Notes under the pieces: model-generated
Told to the model about the DNA's origin: nothing
Seen by the model: the letters and a program-made list of their open reading frames with translations, nothing else
Database searches by the model: none
In this document: positions 34,691 to 46,030 of the stretch, one piece after another
Layout: each line of letters begins with the position of its first letter
Position numbering within the stretch: position 1 is the stretch's first letter
Program-made: the position numbers and the translations under genes
Origin: Isoetes taiwanensis
Taxonomy: Eukaryota; Streptophyta; Lycopodiopsida; Isoetales; Isoetaceae
DNA: 64,000 nucleotides
NCBI GenBank assembly: GCA_021234155.1
Contig: JAJEKV010000028.1
Location: 14,064,168-14,128,167, forward strand
Direction: 5' to 3'

Positions 34691-34702
34691 TTGCTTGATG
34701 TG

Positions 34703-35059
34703 TGTTGGGGTGATCACCACTCACCACACTCATCACCACACTCGTCACCACTCACCACACTTGTCACCACTAACCACATTCACCACTATTGAGGGGTATA
34801 GAAGATAGTATACCGTATAATGGAGGATGTACGCACATGCACGCGTGCAGGATATTTGCACGTATCCATGATGAGCATTGTATTATCTGAACAGGAAAGA
34901 GAAGAACATGGAGAGACGGTGTATTGAGAGAGAGTGTTTTTGCTTGATCTAGCTATGGAGATGATGATTCTTTGTCTTGTGCATTGCTTTGATCCGATAG
35001 ATTGAGCTTGATTGTTGGGTTTTCATCCTTCTTGCAAGGTTAGAGTTCGGGCTCTAACA
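34703..35059 (+). repeat. LTR of gypsy family A (5' LTR)
   Basis: A 357-bp segment starting TGTTGGGGTGATCACC and ending CTCTAACA, reverse-complementary to 12317-12671. A candidate U5 lies at the right end, followed by ATTTGGCGACCACGA, where TGGCGACCACGA can serve as the primer-binding site. The start has a degenerate ACCACT/CACTCACC repeat. Confidence 0.85.
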
Positions 35060-35419
35060 ATTTGGCGACCACGATTGCTCACGCACGGACCATTGATCGG
35101 CAAAAATTTCTATTGAAAAAGGAGTTGTTACCATTGGTATTGGTGTTGCCTCGGTAAGAACGGCACCATTGAGAAAGGAGCAATTTCTTGTGTGAAGGGA
35201 ATTTTACCGTAATTGATTTGTGGGGTAGAATTTGACAAGGGAGCATAGTTTTATGCCCAAGGGAAGTAAGAAGGATATCCCTCCAAGCTCTATCGTAACA
35301 AGAAGGGGATCGGTGAGTCAATCTTTGGGCTCAAAATTGCATCAAGATTCAATTTCGTTCTCGATTTGGGAGCGCGGTCCGGGGTCTAGTTCTCGGATCC
35401 GTGAGGTTTTGATTCCATT

Positions 35420-35929
35420 CGGGGATAGGTTCAATACCGTATACGTTTTATACGTGTTAATGCATTTTTCGCTTGATTTACTGGCACAAATTTGACGCTT
35501 AATACGTCAAAAAATACGCCCAAAAAATTCCGTTTTCCAAGCGAACCTTCGCTTTACGCCAAACAAAAAAAAAAAAAAAAAAAAAAATCATCAGCAACTG
35601 CTTTCACATTGCTGAAGGTTTAAATGCAAAATTTGGTTTCGTGGCGAAAAAAAAGGTTTGCTTACTTGCGAAAAAAGGTTTTGGTAAAGCTCAGGAAGGT
35701 TCAGCTTACGCCAAATTTAAAAAAAAAAAAAAAAAAAATATTTGGTTTAAACTGCCCGAAACTAAAGGTTCAGCTTCACCGAAAAAGTTCAGCGTAAAGC
35801 GAAAGCAGGAAATTTTTTTTTTTTCCGGCGGGAAGTATTAAATACGAAAATAATTATTTTTACGCAAAAATACGTATTTTTGCACTTTATCGTCTGAAAA
35901 ATAGTTTCATACGTCTGAAACCTATCCAC
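35420..35929. mobile_element. hAT-like MITE, 510 bp
   Basis: The insert is bounded by a perfect 8-bp direct repeat ATTCCATT (35412-35419 and 35930-35937). Its ends are inverted: GGGGATAGGTTCAATACCG at the left against GTGGATAGGTTTCAGACG read from the right. An 8-bp target duplication is the hAT hallmark. The interior is A-rich with homopolymers of more than 20 A (35565-35587) and carries a perfect 20-bp palindrome at 35864-35883. No transposase is encoded. It sits inside the gypsy leader, so it is younger than that copy. Confidence 0.75.
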
Positions 35930-36231
35930 ATTCCATTTACCGATCTAGAAGGTAATCCAATTTTAGTTTTTCAAATTGAAGGAGATTCAATTTCGTTTTC
36001 CAATTTCAAGAAATCAAGAAGAGGAGATATTGTATTACCACCTATGGTATGGGGTTTTCGGACAATGGGGATTCTAAAGTTTGATGATCCGGTGGATGGG
36101 ATCCTTTGAAGCATATTGTGAAGTTTGAGAGGTATTGCCGGAATGTAAGTTCTTGGGTCGACTATTTGCTTTGGTTTCATAGTTCTTTGCAAGATTGGGA
36201 GGAATGGGCATAACAAACTCGGCCAGATACC

Positions 36232-36529
36232 ATGACATATCAGGAATTAAAGGAAGCTTTCATTGCTAATTACCAAGAAGTCCATGGTAAGGATAAGACT
36301 ATGGAAAGGTGGACCAATTTCACACAAAAGGAAGATGAATCAATTAGAGAGTATAATCAGAGGTATATTGGCGGTTCTCAAAGCCGTGGTCCATTGGAAG
36401 ATTGCAAGGAGTGATGAAATGGATATTCAATGGTATGTGAAGGAGTCAAACGAAGCTATTGCTCATAAGGTGAAGGCCAAACAGCCTACAACATTACTAG
36501 AGGCACAAAAAATATGCTCTCAAGGCTGA
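36232..36529 (+). pseudogene. Gypsy family A gag domain
   Basis: The frame from 36232 reads MTYQELKEAFIANYQEVHGK then WTNFTQKEDESIREYNQRY, the pattern of the retrotransposon gag capsid domain (a helix with W/F, then a E-S-x-x-x-Y-x-x-R-F-like end). After a frameshift near 36385 the next frame continues VHWKIARSDEMDIQWYVKES. It packages element RNA in particles. Broken. Confidence 0.7.
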
Positions 36530-36789
36530 AGATAAGGTCGATACATTCATGAAGTTGCTGCCCAAGAGCATAAAACAGGAGGATATTGCAGCCAAGGTTT
36601 TCTAAGCTTACAATTGGTGAGACATGAAGGAGGTTGGTTTATTACTTGTAAAGTATTGTGGGTCTATTGGGCATTCCGATACTACATGTAGGTTGCTGAA
36701 AATTCTGCTCAAGATGTCAAATAAAGGGCCATAATGATCAATGTAGGGAGAAGAGATTCTTTGAGAGGGCCAATCCGGTATTTGAGGTT

Positions 36790-38130
36790 ATGCAACAAGC
36801 ACTACCTATTCCTATTCAACCAATGCAGGCAGCACCTATCATACCACAAGTTCCAATGATGCCACAAGCTCCAATTACTCAACAAGTTCCAATGGGTTCC
36901 ACACCAATGGTGCAGCCAAAACAGGGATGGTATCCAAGTAAGGCTCATTTATATTGCAAGTTATGTGATAAATTCAAGCATGATGAGACTACTTGTTGGA
37001 AAATCCATGGGAAACCAGAATGGGCAACCAACAAGTATCCACCAAAGCGACAAGTGTTTGAATCAAGACCTCTTCCTAATAATGATGTTCGCATTCAAGA
37101 TGCAAAGTACATTGATAATCCTCAAGTTAAGGCTCTTATTGAGGAGCTTAAGAAGCAAGAGAAGGCAAAATCAGTAGTAAATTGTGGATTTGTTGAGGTG
37201 GAGCAGCAAGAAGAAGAGATTGGAGAAGTAAATGCAGTTACAAGATCACAAAAGATGGTTCAAGAACCAAGAATAGTGCCAATTGCGGAGAAGACTAACA
37301 CCTCTTTTCCAAAGGCTTTGAAGGAACAAGCTTTGAAGGTGTCAGCACCTAAGAAGGTGCAATTCAATGTGTTGCCCACAAAACAATTTCAGTCTATAGA
37401 AGAAAATCAGCCCATAGTGATGCCTCCTATGGTGGATGAGGAAATTCAAAATGAAGATGATGTGATCAGCCAAGTTTTGGCCACTAAAGTTACACTTACT
37501 CTTGAGCAATTGATGCATTATTCTCCAAATTTGTTGCACGAGTTAGGGGGAAGAACAAAATCAGAAATTTCAGTCCAACAAATCATATCAAATGATACCG
37601 ACAAGAGGAGAATGGAGCCACCAGCCCGGCAATCCAAGGATCCTGGGCCATTTCTTTGTGATGTGAGTATTAATGGATATCTAATCAAAGAGGCCAACAT
37701 AGATACCAGCAGTGGAGTGAATGTAATGCCTGACCACATAATGCTTCAAGTTGGATTGAAAATGATGGAACCGACAACTATGATGCTCAAAGCATTCAAT
37801 CAAATGAAGGTGCAGCCTATGGAGGTCATAAGAAATGTTTTATGCAAGGTTTATGAGGTGGAAGCAATCTTGGATTTCATGGTTTTGAAATTTCCAGAGA
37901 GTGTGCATGCTGAAACTTATACTTTATTGTTGAGTCGTACATGGTTAGATGCCGTACAAGCTGAGACTTCATGGAGGAAGCGTGAAATGAACATCTTTCA
38001 AGGAGAACACAAGGTTACTATAGATCATCCTTTGAAATCAGCAAAAGGTACCTTTCTTTGCACACACACCCCAACATTTGGTCCACGGCTGAAAACAACA
38101 GTAAAAATAAAATACGAGTTGTTTTTTTGA
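36790..38130 (+). CDS. Gypsy family A nucleocapsid-protease, 446 codons
   Basis: The longest open frame in the window. Residues 1-45 are Pro/Gln/Met-rich. Residues 56-69 form a zinc knuckle YCKLCDKFKHDETTC with exact C-x2-C-x4-H-x4-C spacing. A charged linker follows. From residue about 287 the frame reads GPFLCDVSINGYLIKEANID then TSSGVNVMP: the aspartic protease start, where the usual Asp-Thr/Ser-Gly is D-T-S-S-G, an insertion or change at the active site. The region ends with LLSRTWLDAVQAE. The first Met at 36790 is simply the first in frame after a break; true gag begins upstream. Confidence 0.75.
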   Translation: MQQALPIPIQPMQAAPIIPQVPMMPQAPITQQVPMGSTPMVQPKQGWYPSKAHLYCKLCDKFKHDETTCWKIHGKPEWATNKYPPKRQVFESRPLPNNDVRIQDAKYIDNPQVKALIEELKKQEKAKSVVNCGFVEVEQQEEEIGEVNAVTRSQKMVQEPRIVPIAEKTNTSFPKALKEQALKVSAPKKVQFNVLPTKQFQSIEENQPIVMPPMVDEEIQNEDDVISQVLATKVTLTLEQLMHYSPNLLHELGGRTKSEISVQQIISNDTDKRRMEPPARQSKDPGPFLCDVSINGYLIKEANIDTSSGVNVMPDHIMLQVGLKMMEPTTMMLKAFNQMKVQPMEVIRNVLCKVYEVEAILDFMVLKFPESVHAETYTLLLSRTWLDAVQAETSWRKREMNIFQGEHKVTIDHPLKSAKGTFLCTHTPTFGPRLKTTVKIKYELFF

Positions 38131-38139
38131 AGATTTGAA

Positions 38140-38375
38140 AAAAACCTACACGTAGTTATATGGGGGTGTGGTTTTCCAAGGATATGCTGTAGTTTTTCTT
38201 AAGGATATGTAGTTTTTTTTTAAAGAATGGGTGGTTTCTTAAGGAGGTGTAGTCTCTTATTTAAGGATGTGTTGTTTTCGCCAGCAAAGATGGTTTTTTT
38301 GAAGGGATGTTTTTTTAAGGTGTTGTTTTTTAAGATAGTGTTTTTTTGAGGTGTGGTTTTTTTTGGTTTTCTAAG
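38140..38375. repeat. Degenerate T-rich tandem repeat
   Basis: Loose copies of TTTTTTAAGGATGTGTAGT with variable T tracts fill this segment. It looks like a decayed satellite; no coding sense. Confidence 0.6.
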
Positions 38376-38449
38376 AATCCGTATGACCAAGTTGTTCACA
38401 TGCCATTACTGCCACAAAATGGCAGCATACAAGAGTTATATATGCTTGA

Positions 38450-39310
38450 CACACTTCACTAGCATTTGACTTCAAACATGCTACCTAGGCTCCAACATGC
38501 AAGGTGGCTCCAACATGGCAACTAGGCTTCAATATGCCAAGGTGGCTCAAACATGCCACCTAGACTCCAACATGCCAAGGTGACTCAAACATGCCAAGGT
38601 GGCTCAAACATGACACCTAGGCTCCAACATGCCAAGGTGGCTCAAACATGCCAAGGTTGTTCCAACATGGCACCTTGGCTCTGGACATGCCACGGTGGCT
38701 CAAACATGCCACCTAGGCTCCAACATGCAAAGGTGTCTCAAACATGCCATGTGAGCTCCAACATGCCACCTAAGCCCAAACATGCCAAGGTGGATCAAAC
38801 ATGCCATGCGGGATCCAACATGCCAAGGTGGCTCAAACATGCCACCTAGGCTCCAACATGCCACCTAGGCTCCAACATACCACCCAAACCAACACATGCC
38901 AAGGTGGCTCCCAACATGCCACCTAGGGCACAAACATGGCAAGGTAGGCTAAACATGCCACCTAGGCTTCCAACGCATGCCACGTGGGCTCCAACATGCC
39001 ACCTAGACTCCAACATGCCACCTAGGCTCCAGCGTGCAAGGTGGCTAAAACATGCCACCTAGGCTCCAACTTGCCACCTAGTCTCCAACATGCCAAGATG
39101 GCTCAAACATGCCAACTCGACTCCAACATGCCACCTAGAATCAAACATGCCAAGGTGGCTCAAACATGCCACGTGAGGCTCCAACATGCCACCTAGGCTC
39201 CATCATGCCAAGGTGGTTCAAACATGCCACCTAGGCTCAAACATGCCAAGGTGGATCAAACATGCCACGCAGTTCAACATGCCACCTAGGCTCAAACATG
39301 CCATGCAAGA
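38450..39310. repeat. Minisatellite, about 19-bp unit, about 45 copies
   Basis: Alternating units such as CTCCAACATGCCACCTAGG and CTCAAACATGCCAAGGTGG repeat for about 860 bp. Two main unit types, differing at the end (ACCTAGG versus AAGGTGG), are interleaved in no strict order, suggesting slippage plus exchange between units. Open frames across the array are products of the repeat. Confidence 0.95.
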
Positions 39311-39514
39311 AATATGATAACCTTTGAAAATTTTGGTAGAGGAGTTTGGCAAGGGATAGAATAGAGGGACCTTGAAGAACTTAAATGACACCCTTCCCCA
39401 AATCGAACCAGGCCGGACTTTGCCCGGCTTCCTCACCGTGAGGGGAGGGCCCGGACCCCGAGATCGGACCTCAAAAAAGTTAAGCGAGGTAGCCTTTCCC
39501 CGCCAACGATCCTC
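39311..39514. other. GC-rich lead-in to the inverted repeat
   Basis: No gene. Contains GGCCGGACTTTGCCCGGC (39412-39429) and a GTGAGGGGAGGGCCCGG stretch. Weak similarity to the mirror position near 41100-41230 suggests that the inverted repeat may extend further than I can follow. Confidence 0.4.
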
Positions 39515-41090
39515 CGGGAGGGCAAATACCAATGCCCCGCCTCACGAGCTCGGTTTCTATCCGGACAAAGAATCCACCGTTCAAATAACTCCGCTTCGTA
39601 AATTCAAAAAAATCAAGATCCGTCTGGAAGAACTTATCAAATCATGAAGCTACTGCGATCGACAGTGTAGAAACCCAAGTGTTTTGTCGCTTCAGCAAGA
39701 TAAAGGCTCCGGAATGGATTTGACTTCGCCATGTCATCCGGAATGATAGAGACCAAGTTATACGGTCATTTTGGCAACAAAAGAAACACGAACCTCTACA
39801 TGGTATTCCGCAGCCACCTCTTAGGCCAATTGATTCACGACGTGTTGGACATGAGCTACCTTGGCACTTCTTGGAGAAAGGGTGGTCTTACCATAAAACT
39901 TGGTCTCGAGGGTAATGTCGATGTTTTTGAGTCTATTGGCGAGTTAGTTTATAGTTCCTAGGAGTGGGAGAGTTGCCTATCCAGTGCCCAAGGGCCTTGG
40001 AGAGGACCTTTGGAATGAATTGCTTCCGGAGGTTTTAAGTTTCATCTTCCGCATCAATACCCTCCCCACGTGATGACATTGTGCAAGATCTTGGCCTAAT
40101 CACTAGGATATGGCCTCAAACATAAACCCGTGTGTTGCTAGGTTATTGAAGGGTTTACGTTATGGAGGTTGGGGATGAGTCGGTTGCACTTGGGACATGG
40201 TCAACAAGCTGCGGGGTTGAAAGCATGAAGCAATAGGAATCGAAGGAATGGGGTTTGGATCTATTGGCCATCCCAATGATCCCAAACAATTTTGTTATCG
40301 CAAAGGCTTCCTTTTGGCTTCTATTTGCCATTATGGAAGGAGGATAAATCTAAACTCCATACCGGCCAATTCCTATTGCTTCGTTTTTCATTGCGCTTCT
40401 CGCCATGTCCCAAGTGCACCGACTAAACTCGCCTCCAAAAAACGAACCCTTCAATAACCTAGCAACACAATGTGGTTTACGCTTTGAGGCCATATCCCAA
40501 TCGATTCCGGGATCTTGCACAATGTCATCAATGTGAGTGTTGACGCCTTGGATCTGCATTCTTAAAACCTTCCGAAGTTCACCCCAAAGGTTTTCTCCCT
40601 AAGGCCCTTGGCCACGGACAAAAACTCTCCCACCAAATTGTAAATCGACTCCTCCAATGGACTCAAAACGTCGAGATTACCCTTGAGACCAAGTTTAAAA
40701 TTGGCGTAAGACCACCCTTTCTCCAAGAAGCCCCAAAGTAGCTCATGTCCACACGTTCCTAGTCAATTAGGCAAAATGGTCGTGTATTTGTCATGTAGAG
40801 GGTTGCGGTTTTCTTTGAATCGTGATAACTTGGTCCCTAGGGTAATGTCACTATTCCGATGACATGGCAAAGTCAATCTCCATTCCTAGCCTTTGTACCG
40901 CTTTCGAACGACAAAACACTTGGGTTTCTACATGGTCGAAAGCCTTGAGGATGCTTCACGGTTTGATAAGTTTCCCGACGGATCTTGGATTTTTTTTTGA
41001 ACACCGCCGAAGCAAAGTTACTTGAACGATTGGATTCCACCCACAAATAGAGAAATCGAATGGAGGGGCATTGGCATTTGCCCACCGGTT
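39515..41090. repeat. Large inverted repeat, arms about 750 bp
   Basis: The left arm (about 39515-40262) and right arm (about 40342-41090) are reverse complements with moderate divergence. Anchors: GTAGAAACCCAAGTGTTTTG at 39668 against CAAAACACTTGGGTTTCTAC at 40911; AGATCCG..ACTTATCAAA at 39617 against its complement near 40968; GAAGCAATAGGAAT at 40228 against ATTCCTATTGCTTC at 40368. The fold centre is near 40302. Short frames in the left arm (plus) and right arm (minus) give similar peptides (CRNPSVLS, DMAS..PCVARLLKG), so the two arms are inverted copies of one formerly coding sequence that I do not recognise. Confidence 0.85.
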
Positions 41091-43830
41091 GAGCTGTAGA
41101 AAGGTCACCGCAACCTTTATGAGGGGAGAGACTTGGCGCCATAGCCTCACAAGAGGGAGAGGTCATACCCGCAGCCGACCCCAAAAAGTTGCTAAAAGGC
41201 AGCCTTTCTCGCCACGCTTAATGTCCCTCCCGAAATGGGCAATCTTCCTATATCAAATGGGGTTAGGAATTTGCGTTGCAACCTCGCAAGATCCTAGAAG
41301 ACGAATCACAAAGAGGTTTTCAAGATAGCCGCATCTCCATGAGATGTTGTCTGCCAAATCCTAGTGGAACCGGACGCCGCCATAAGCTTTCAAAAGTTGT
41401 GGTCGTGGATCAAAAATCTACTTCATTGGTGCGAGTGGCAAATGCATAGTGCAACAGTGGCAACAATAAGGTGACATGGCAATGATATGGAACGATAAAA
41501 ATGATACGGCATCAAAAGAACAAAGCAAACCTTTTTGTTGAGAAATTGACCATATGCAAAAATTATGAGAAATGACATGGCATGAGTATAGTGAGGTGGC
41601 AAAGATGAGGGTGAGGATGGCAAAATATGAAGGGGTGGAACAATGAAGAATGTGCATGTACAATTTGGCAACTTTTTTAAATAAAGATTTTTTCCATGGT
41701 GACATGGCATTTTTTGGATGGTCCGGCATGTCACATGATGATTAAGCATTTTATGCACTTTTAGATATAAAATGACTAGGGCCAAATTTTGAAAAAAAGG
41801 GTTTTTGAAGTGAGATAAGTAGGTTATTAATAATCGCAAGCAAGTGACATGGAATGATGTGGCTTTAGGGTTCTCGAAGTTCTTTGGCGTGAGCCAATTT
41901 GCAGGCTTCAAAGTAGGTAAGTCACCATTCCCAATACATTTTGACTTGCACTTGTGTCTTACCAAACAATAGTGTTATATCAAAAATTTAATTATCATGT
42001 ATTCAATGCACGCCCCATTTGCATGCTTTTGTTCATCTGCACCTCTCTCCCCACTACATAATGCTTTGGAGCCCAAGCCATCGCAACTATGCAAACAAAA
42101 TATTCTATCATATTCAAATTAAATCTAATCGTTCAAAATGCCCTTGCCCCCTATCCCAAGGGCCCTCCCTAAAAGCCACAACCTAGCCTTCTCATCATAA
42201 CATACAACAAAATAAAATCCAAGAGAGAACTACATGTCTCAACACAGACACACATATATGCAATGTTATGAAGGTTATATTTCATGTTCATTGTTATATT
42301 TTGACAAATGGTCCATTCCGACACATCTATCTAAACATCTTTACATCATATTTTATGTGTTGAAGCATATTTTATGTTCTTAACATAGCTGATGCTTTTT
42401 CTTTCTTGTCCATAGGGTGTTTATTTTTTCATGTGCTGATTGCGCCACAACATAGCACCTATGTAATCAACCAAATCCTTTTATTTTGCATACCCAATTG
42501 AAAGGTTTTATGATGCTTCCCATGTGATTTAATATACACTTAGTTTTATTTCTTTTCTTCTCTTATTGAAAGAATTTTAGGTAAGAGGTATGAGAGGCAA
42601 ATACATGTTTTGATACTTAAGCATTCAAATAATAAGAGCACCACAGATGGGACTTGTTATACTATTCACACATCTGCCTTTGGCAAAATCTGAAGTAGAG
42701 TATAGGATGCATTTCCATGATTGAAACTAAAGTGGCTAGACCAATTTTCAGCATAATTGTTCTATATTGTATTTTTTAACCGATCATTTATGGGACACAT
42801 TCCATATATTATTGGACCCTTCTCCCTCAACTACCTTTGAAGGGATTCCTAGCCAACTGATGGATCTAGTTTGATGCCCACTGAATAGACACCAATAGAA
42901 TTACAACATGGCATGAGGAGCTTAAGAAATTGTATATTAAGATGTACATTGAATTAAAGGAAATGCGCATGGCCCGACAATGAGAGACAAGAATAAGCAC
43001 CACGCCCCGCCTAGATGGATTTATTTCCGTGAATAAGCATGCCAAGAAGATCGATTTGGCTTGGATTCAAGGTAACATGTGGTCCAATCGGCTTGGCATC
43101 AAGGTAAAATGTCAATACCCCCATCTTTATGCTCATACTTGAGTATGAGCCCCATGACCCCAAAATTGCTACACCTAAGATATAACTAGAACTCGCATGC
43201 AATGTGAATGTAAAACCAAGATAGTATGGTCCCCTTTAATCTAACAAATCATGTAAGAAGGAAACATACCTCAACCCCGTCCTAATGGTTTTATGCTCTA
43301 CTAAGCAGGATGCCACCAAAGCAATCACCATAGCCATTGATTTCTCCAAATCTTCTCCGCACTATCTACGTAGCATTTTAAATATTCATTGGCATGATCA
43401 TAATCCTTAAAGGTTTTTATCATGTTGCTCATATCCCCATTCACCATTCACTATTTGTGATATGTCAACAACTGAAGCAATTTCTATATCATCTATCTAG
43501 TCCTTTATGGGGCATAAAATGCAACTAAACAGAAACCAAAGTAGACAATAGAGATGAGGCTATATATGTATTGTTATTAGCATACTATAAGACGAATCAG
43601 CAAGTGGTTGAACATGGCATCCTATTATTGTTAGTGGAAAAGTAATAGAAATGGGTTAGAATAAATTCCAGGAGAACCATCTTTGCTCTGTATGTCACCA
43701 TTCTTAATCTCACCATTCTCAATGTGCAACAGTAAGGTCTGTAATTAGTACCTTCCAAAAAAAAAAATGCACCTGCAAGATCGGATCAAAGATGCACATT
43801 CAAAGACCGCAACATGACAAATGGGATTCT
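41091..43830. other. Long non-coding stretch with a short GGTGACATGGC-type repeat
   Basis: 41400-41720 carries irregular repeats of ATGACATGGCATGA / GAGGTGGCAAAG. After that the sequence is AT-rich and stop-dense. A minus-strand open frame at 43202-43011 (63 codons, contains GPHVTLNPSQIDLLGMLIHG) is the only coherent-looking peptide; I cannot place it. Confidence 0.4.
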
Positions 43831-43834
43831 ATGC

Positions 43835-44290
43835 CACTACAAAAACACACTAGGTAATAAACTAACACCATAGTATAATGCCCTACCAAAAAGATAAGAC
43901 GATGCCGAAAAATGATGCCGATTTGCCGGGCTCGAGTTAAGATACCAAAAGGCGGAGGGGCGACTTAGTGCTTATAACAAGTTTAGGCCACTGCGGATGG
44001 ATATCCGTATATTCCAAAGATATACCGAGATATCTCAACTTCCTAATAACCGAAGCGGCTTTTCTTAGGGCAACCCAAAACCCATAAGAAAAAATCTTGC
44101 CGAAGATCCCGACATATCGTAATTTTTTGGTTCCGGGAGATTTTCCTGTAGATGGCGAATGCGCCGCCCCATCCGCTTTTGGCTATGGCCATAAGGATCG
44201 AACATAACAAGACTCATAATAGGTTAAAATTATGTTATTTAAAATAAAGTTATTTACAAGTTATTTAAAGTTTCAAATGGTTGAGAATAA
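43835..44290. other. CACTA-like left terminus, unproven
   Basis: CACTACAAAAACACACTAGG starts at 43835, close to the ends of plant CACTA (CMC) transposons. The sequence that follows is GC-richer than its surroundings. No transposase frame and no confirmed partner end were found; the best partner on the right is CACTATAACCCC on the minus strand at about 46025, and 3-bp flanks do not match. Confidence 0.2.
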
Positions 44291-44399
44291 GGGCCGCTTT
44301 TTGGCAAGATGAACGGCCCGATGTATGATCCCCGACACTTTCATGCTATTGGTTCTAACTACTTTTCCCGCTTTACTCATCGCAGAAACCGGGCCAGTA

Positions 44400-44560
44400 T
44401 TCTCGTATGGTTCCCGCCTGCGGTAATCAAATCCGCTTTATTCTCGGTAAATCCGCCCGCCTCGTGCAAGCAAATCCGCTTATTCTCGCGGGTAACCGCC
44501 TGCCCGCAAGTAAAACCGCTTTTATTCTCGCGTAAACCGGGGGCCTACTTCTATGCTTTG
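44400..44560 (+). repeat. GC-rich short repeat (CCGCTTTATTCTCG family)
   Basis: Four imperfect copies of AAATCCGCTTTATTCTCGCG-like phrases spaced about 40-50 bp apart, joined by CCGCCTGC spacers. It lies within an open frame (44309-44668) that has no family resemblance. Confidence 0.65.
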
Positions 44561-44669
44561 TCGCCGCCATCAAGAATCGAAGCTATTACTAACAAATCGA
44601 GTTTTGCAAGGGGAGGCATGGCGCCAAGATCTTTCTTGGTGCTTAGGTTTTTTGCTCATGTATTTTAGG

Positions 44670-45560
44670 GGTTTCAGGTTTTTTCAAATTATCCGCTTGT
44701 AGATCAAGATGCCAAGATGCCGCTATCGAGCAAGGCAACCGTGAGCTATGGAGGTTATTTCATCGATGGGTAAGAACTGAAGCCATAAATCAAAGAAATA
44801 AATTGGTCTGCTTTCCTATGCGCCCAAGATTGGCATGCTGCGAAAAACCAAAGAAGGAAGCTAAGAACAGATACATGTCTTGTGTAAGACATTTTTTCCA
44901 TCTTCTCGTGTTATTTATTCTATTCTTTGCTCTTTGAAACTTCCCCTTTTTCTAATACTTGCTACAATTTCTCTCGATTATACCTGAAGGAGATGGTCGC
45001 TGTGTTCTCTAGAGCTGCACTCTAGACCGTGCTCTATGGATTTGTTGGGTTCTCGAGGTTATTGCGCGCCGATTCTAGTTTATCCGGGGCATTCTTAAGA
45101 GTTTTGTCAGACGTGATGTTTTAGTAGCATGCTTCAAGACATAACCTGCGGATCATTCGACATTCTTGCCTTCAATGTCTTATCCTCGATGTATGGCTAT
45201 CGCTTTGAAAGGAAGCTTTCCAACTATGAGGATGTGATGGTTTAAATGTATTGCCTTTTGATATCACTTGTATCATCTCAAGCTTGATATGTTTAAACTC
45301 AAATCTAGGCCTCGATACTGTGGTGTACAGATGTTGTTGGGTCGTTTTGACATGTGACAAAGATGCATTGTAATATTAGATAACATTGAAAATACCTATT
45401 CGTGTTATTCAATGGTTTTATGGGCATGTATTTTATTGGTTATCCAATGGTTCAAAATAAATAGAACTTAGAAATAAGCATTTAAATTAATGCTCATTAG
45501 ATAATGCCAAATTCATTTGTTTACTATTGCAATTTCTTTGCTCGTCACAAATGTAAAAAA
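44670..45560. other. No gene seen
   Basis: AT-rich, stop-dense DNA; a small imperfect palindrome occurs near 44876-44893 (TGTCTTGTGTAAGACA). No domain resemblance. Confidence 0.45.
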
Positions 45561-46030
45561 TTGCAATTTTAACTTTTGATGTTTCCAATAGAAAAAGACA
45601 TGTGTATCAATATGAAAACAACATGTGGTTTCACTACAAACAATGAAAACGACACGTGGACACTTGAAGGAAAACTATGCTAAATTTTTTTTTACATAAT
45701 GCATTGTTTTAAAAGAAGACCACATTTAAAAACTATACATTGTTTTTATTTGGGGAAAAACCATGCATAAATTTTACACGTTGTTTTCTATAAAACCACG
45801 GTAAAAACCACACGAAAGCACGCTGCTGTTTTAGCCTAAAACCACACATGAAAACTATGGATTTTGTGTGGAAAAACTACACAGAAAACTACTGTTTTTT
45901 GTGTGGAAAAAACTACAAAAAAAACCGCTGTTTCTAGCATTTTGAACAATAATATGGTGGTCTTTGAGTGTTGTTTTATTGCAAAACACAAAAAACTACG
46001 ATAGAGTAGATTTTTGGGGTTATAGTGTTG
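45561..46030. repeat. Degenerate AAAACTAC / CCACAC repeat region
   Basis: Multiple short phrases such as GTGTGGAAAAACTACACA, AAAACCACACGAAA and ACCGCTGTTT recur irregularly on both strands. Clusters of short motifs like this are found near the ends of CACTA elements, but the assignment is open. Confidence 0.4.

Larger units (their letters stand above)
34703..38130 (+). mobile_element. Gypsy family A, 5' half (LTR, leader, gag-protease)
   Basis: LTR 34703-35059, PBS from about 35062, leader to about 36230 interrupted by a MITE (35420-35929), gag (36232-36529, frameshifted) and a 446-codon gag-protease frame (36790-38130). Nothing of RT follows at 38130; instead there is degenerate repeat DNA and a minisatellite, so the element is truncated there. 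Confidence 0.8.

Noticed and set aside
35641-35841. 66-codon lysine-rich ORF
   Set aside because: Produced by poly(A) tracts inside the MITE.
38553-38849. 98-codon ORF of repeated NMPPRLQHAK units
   Set aside because: It is the translation of the 19-bp minisatellite; spacing and frame follow the repeat, not a protein.
38450-39310. Possible CRISPR array
   Set aside because: Units are contiguous with no unique spacers and the genome is eukaryotic.
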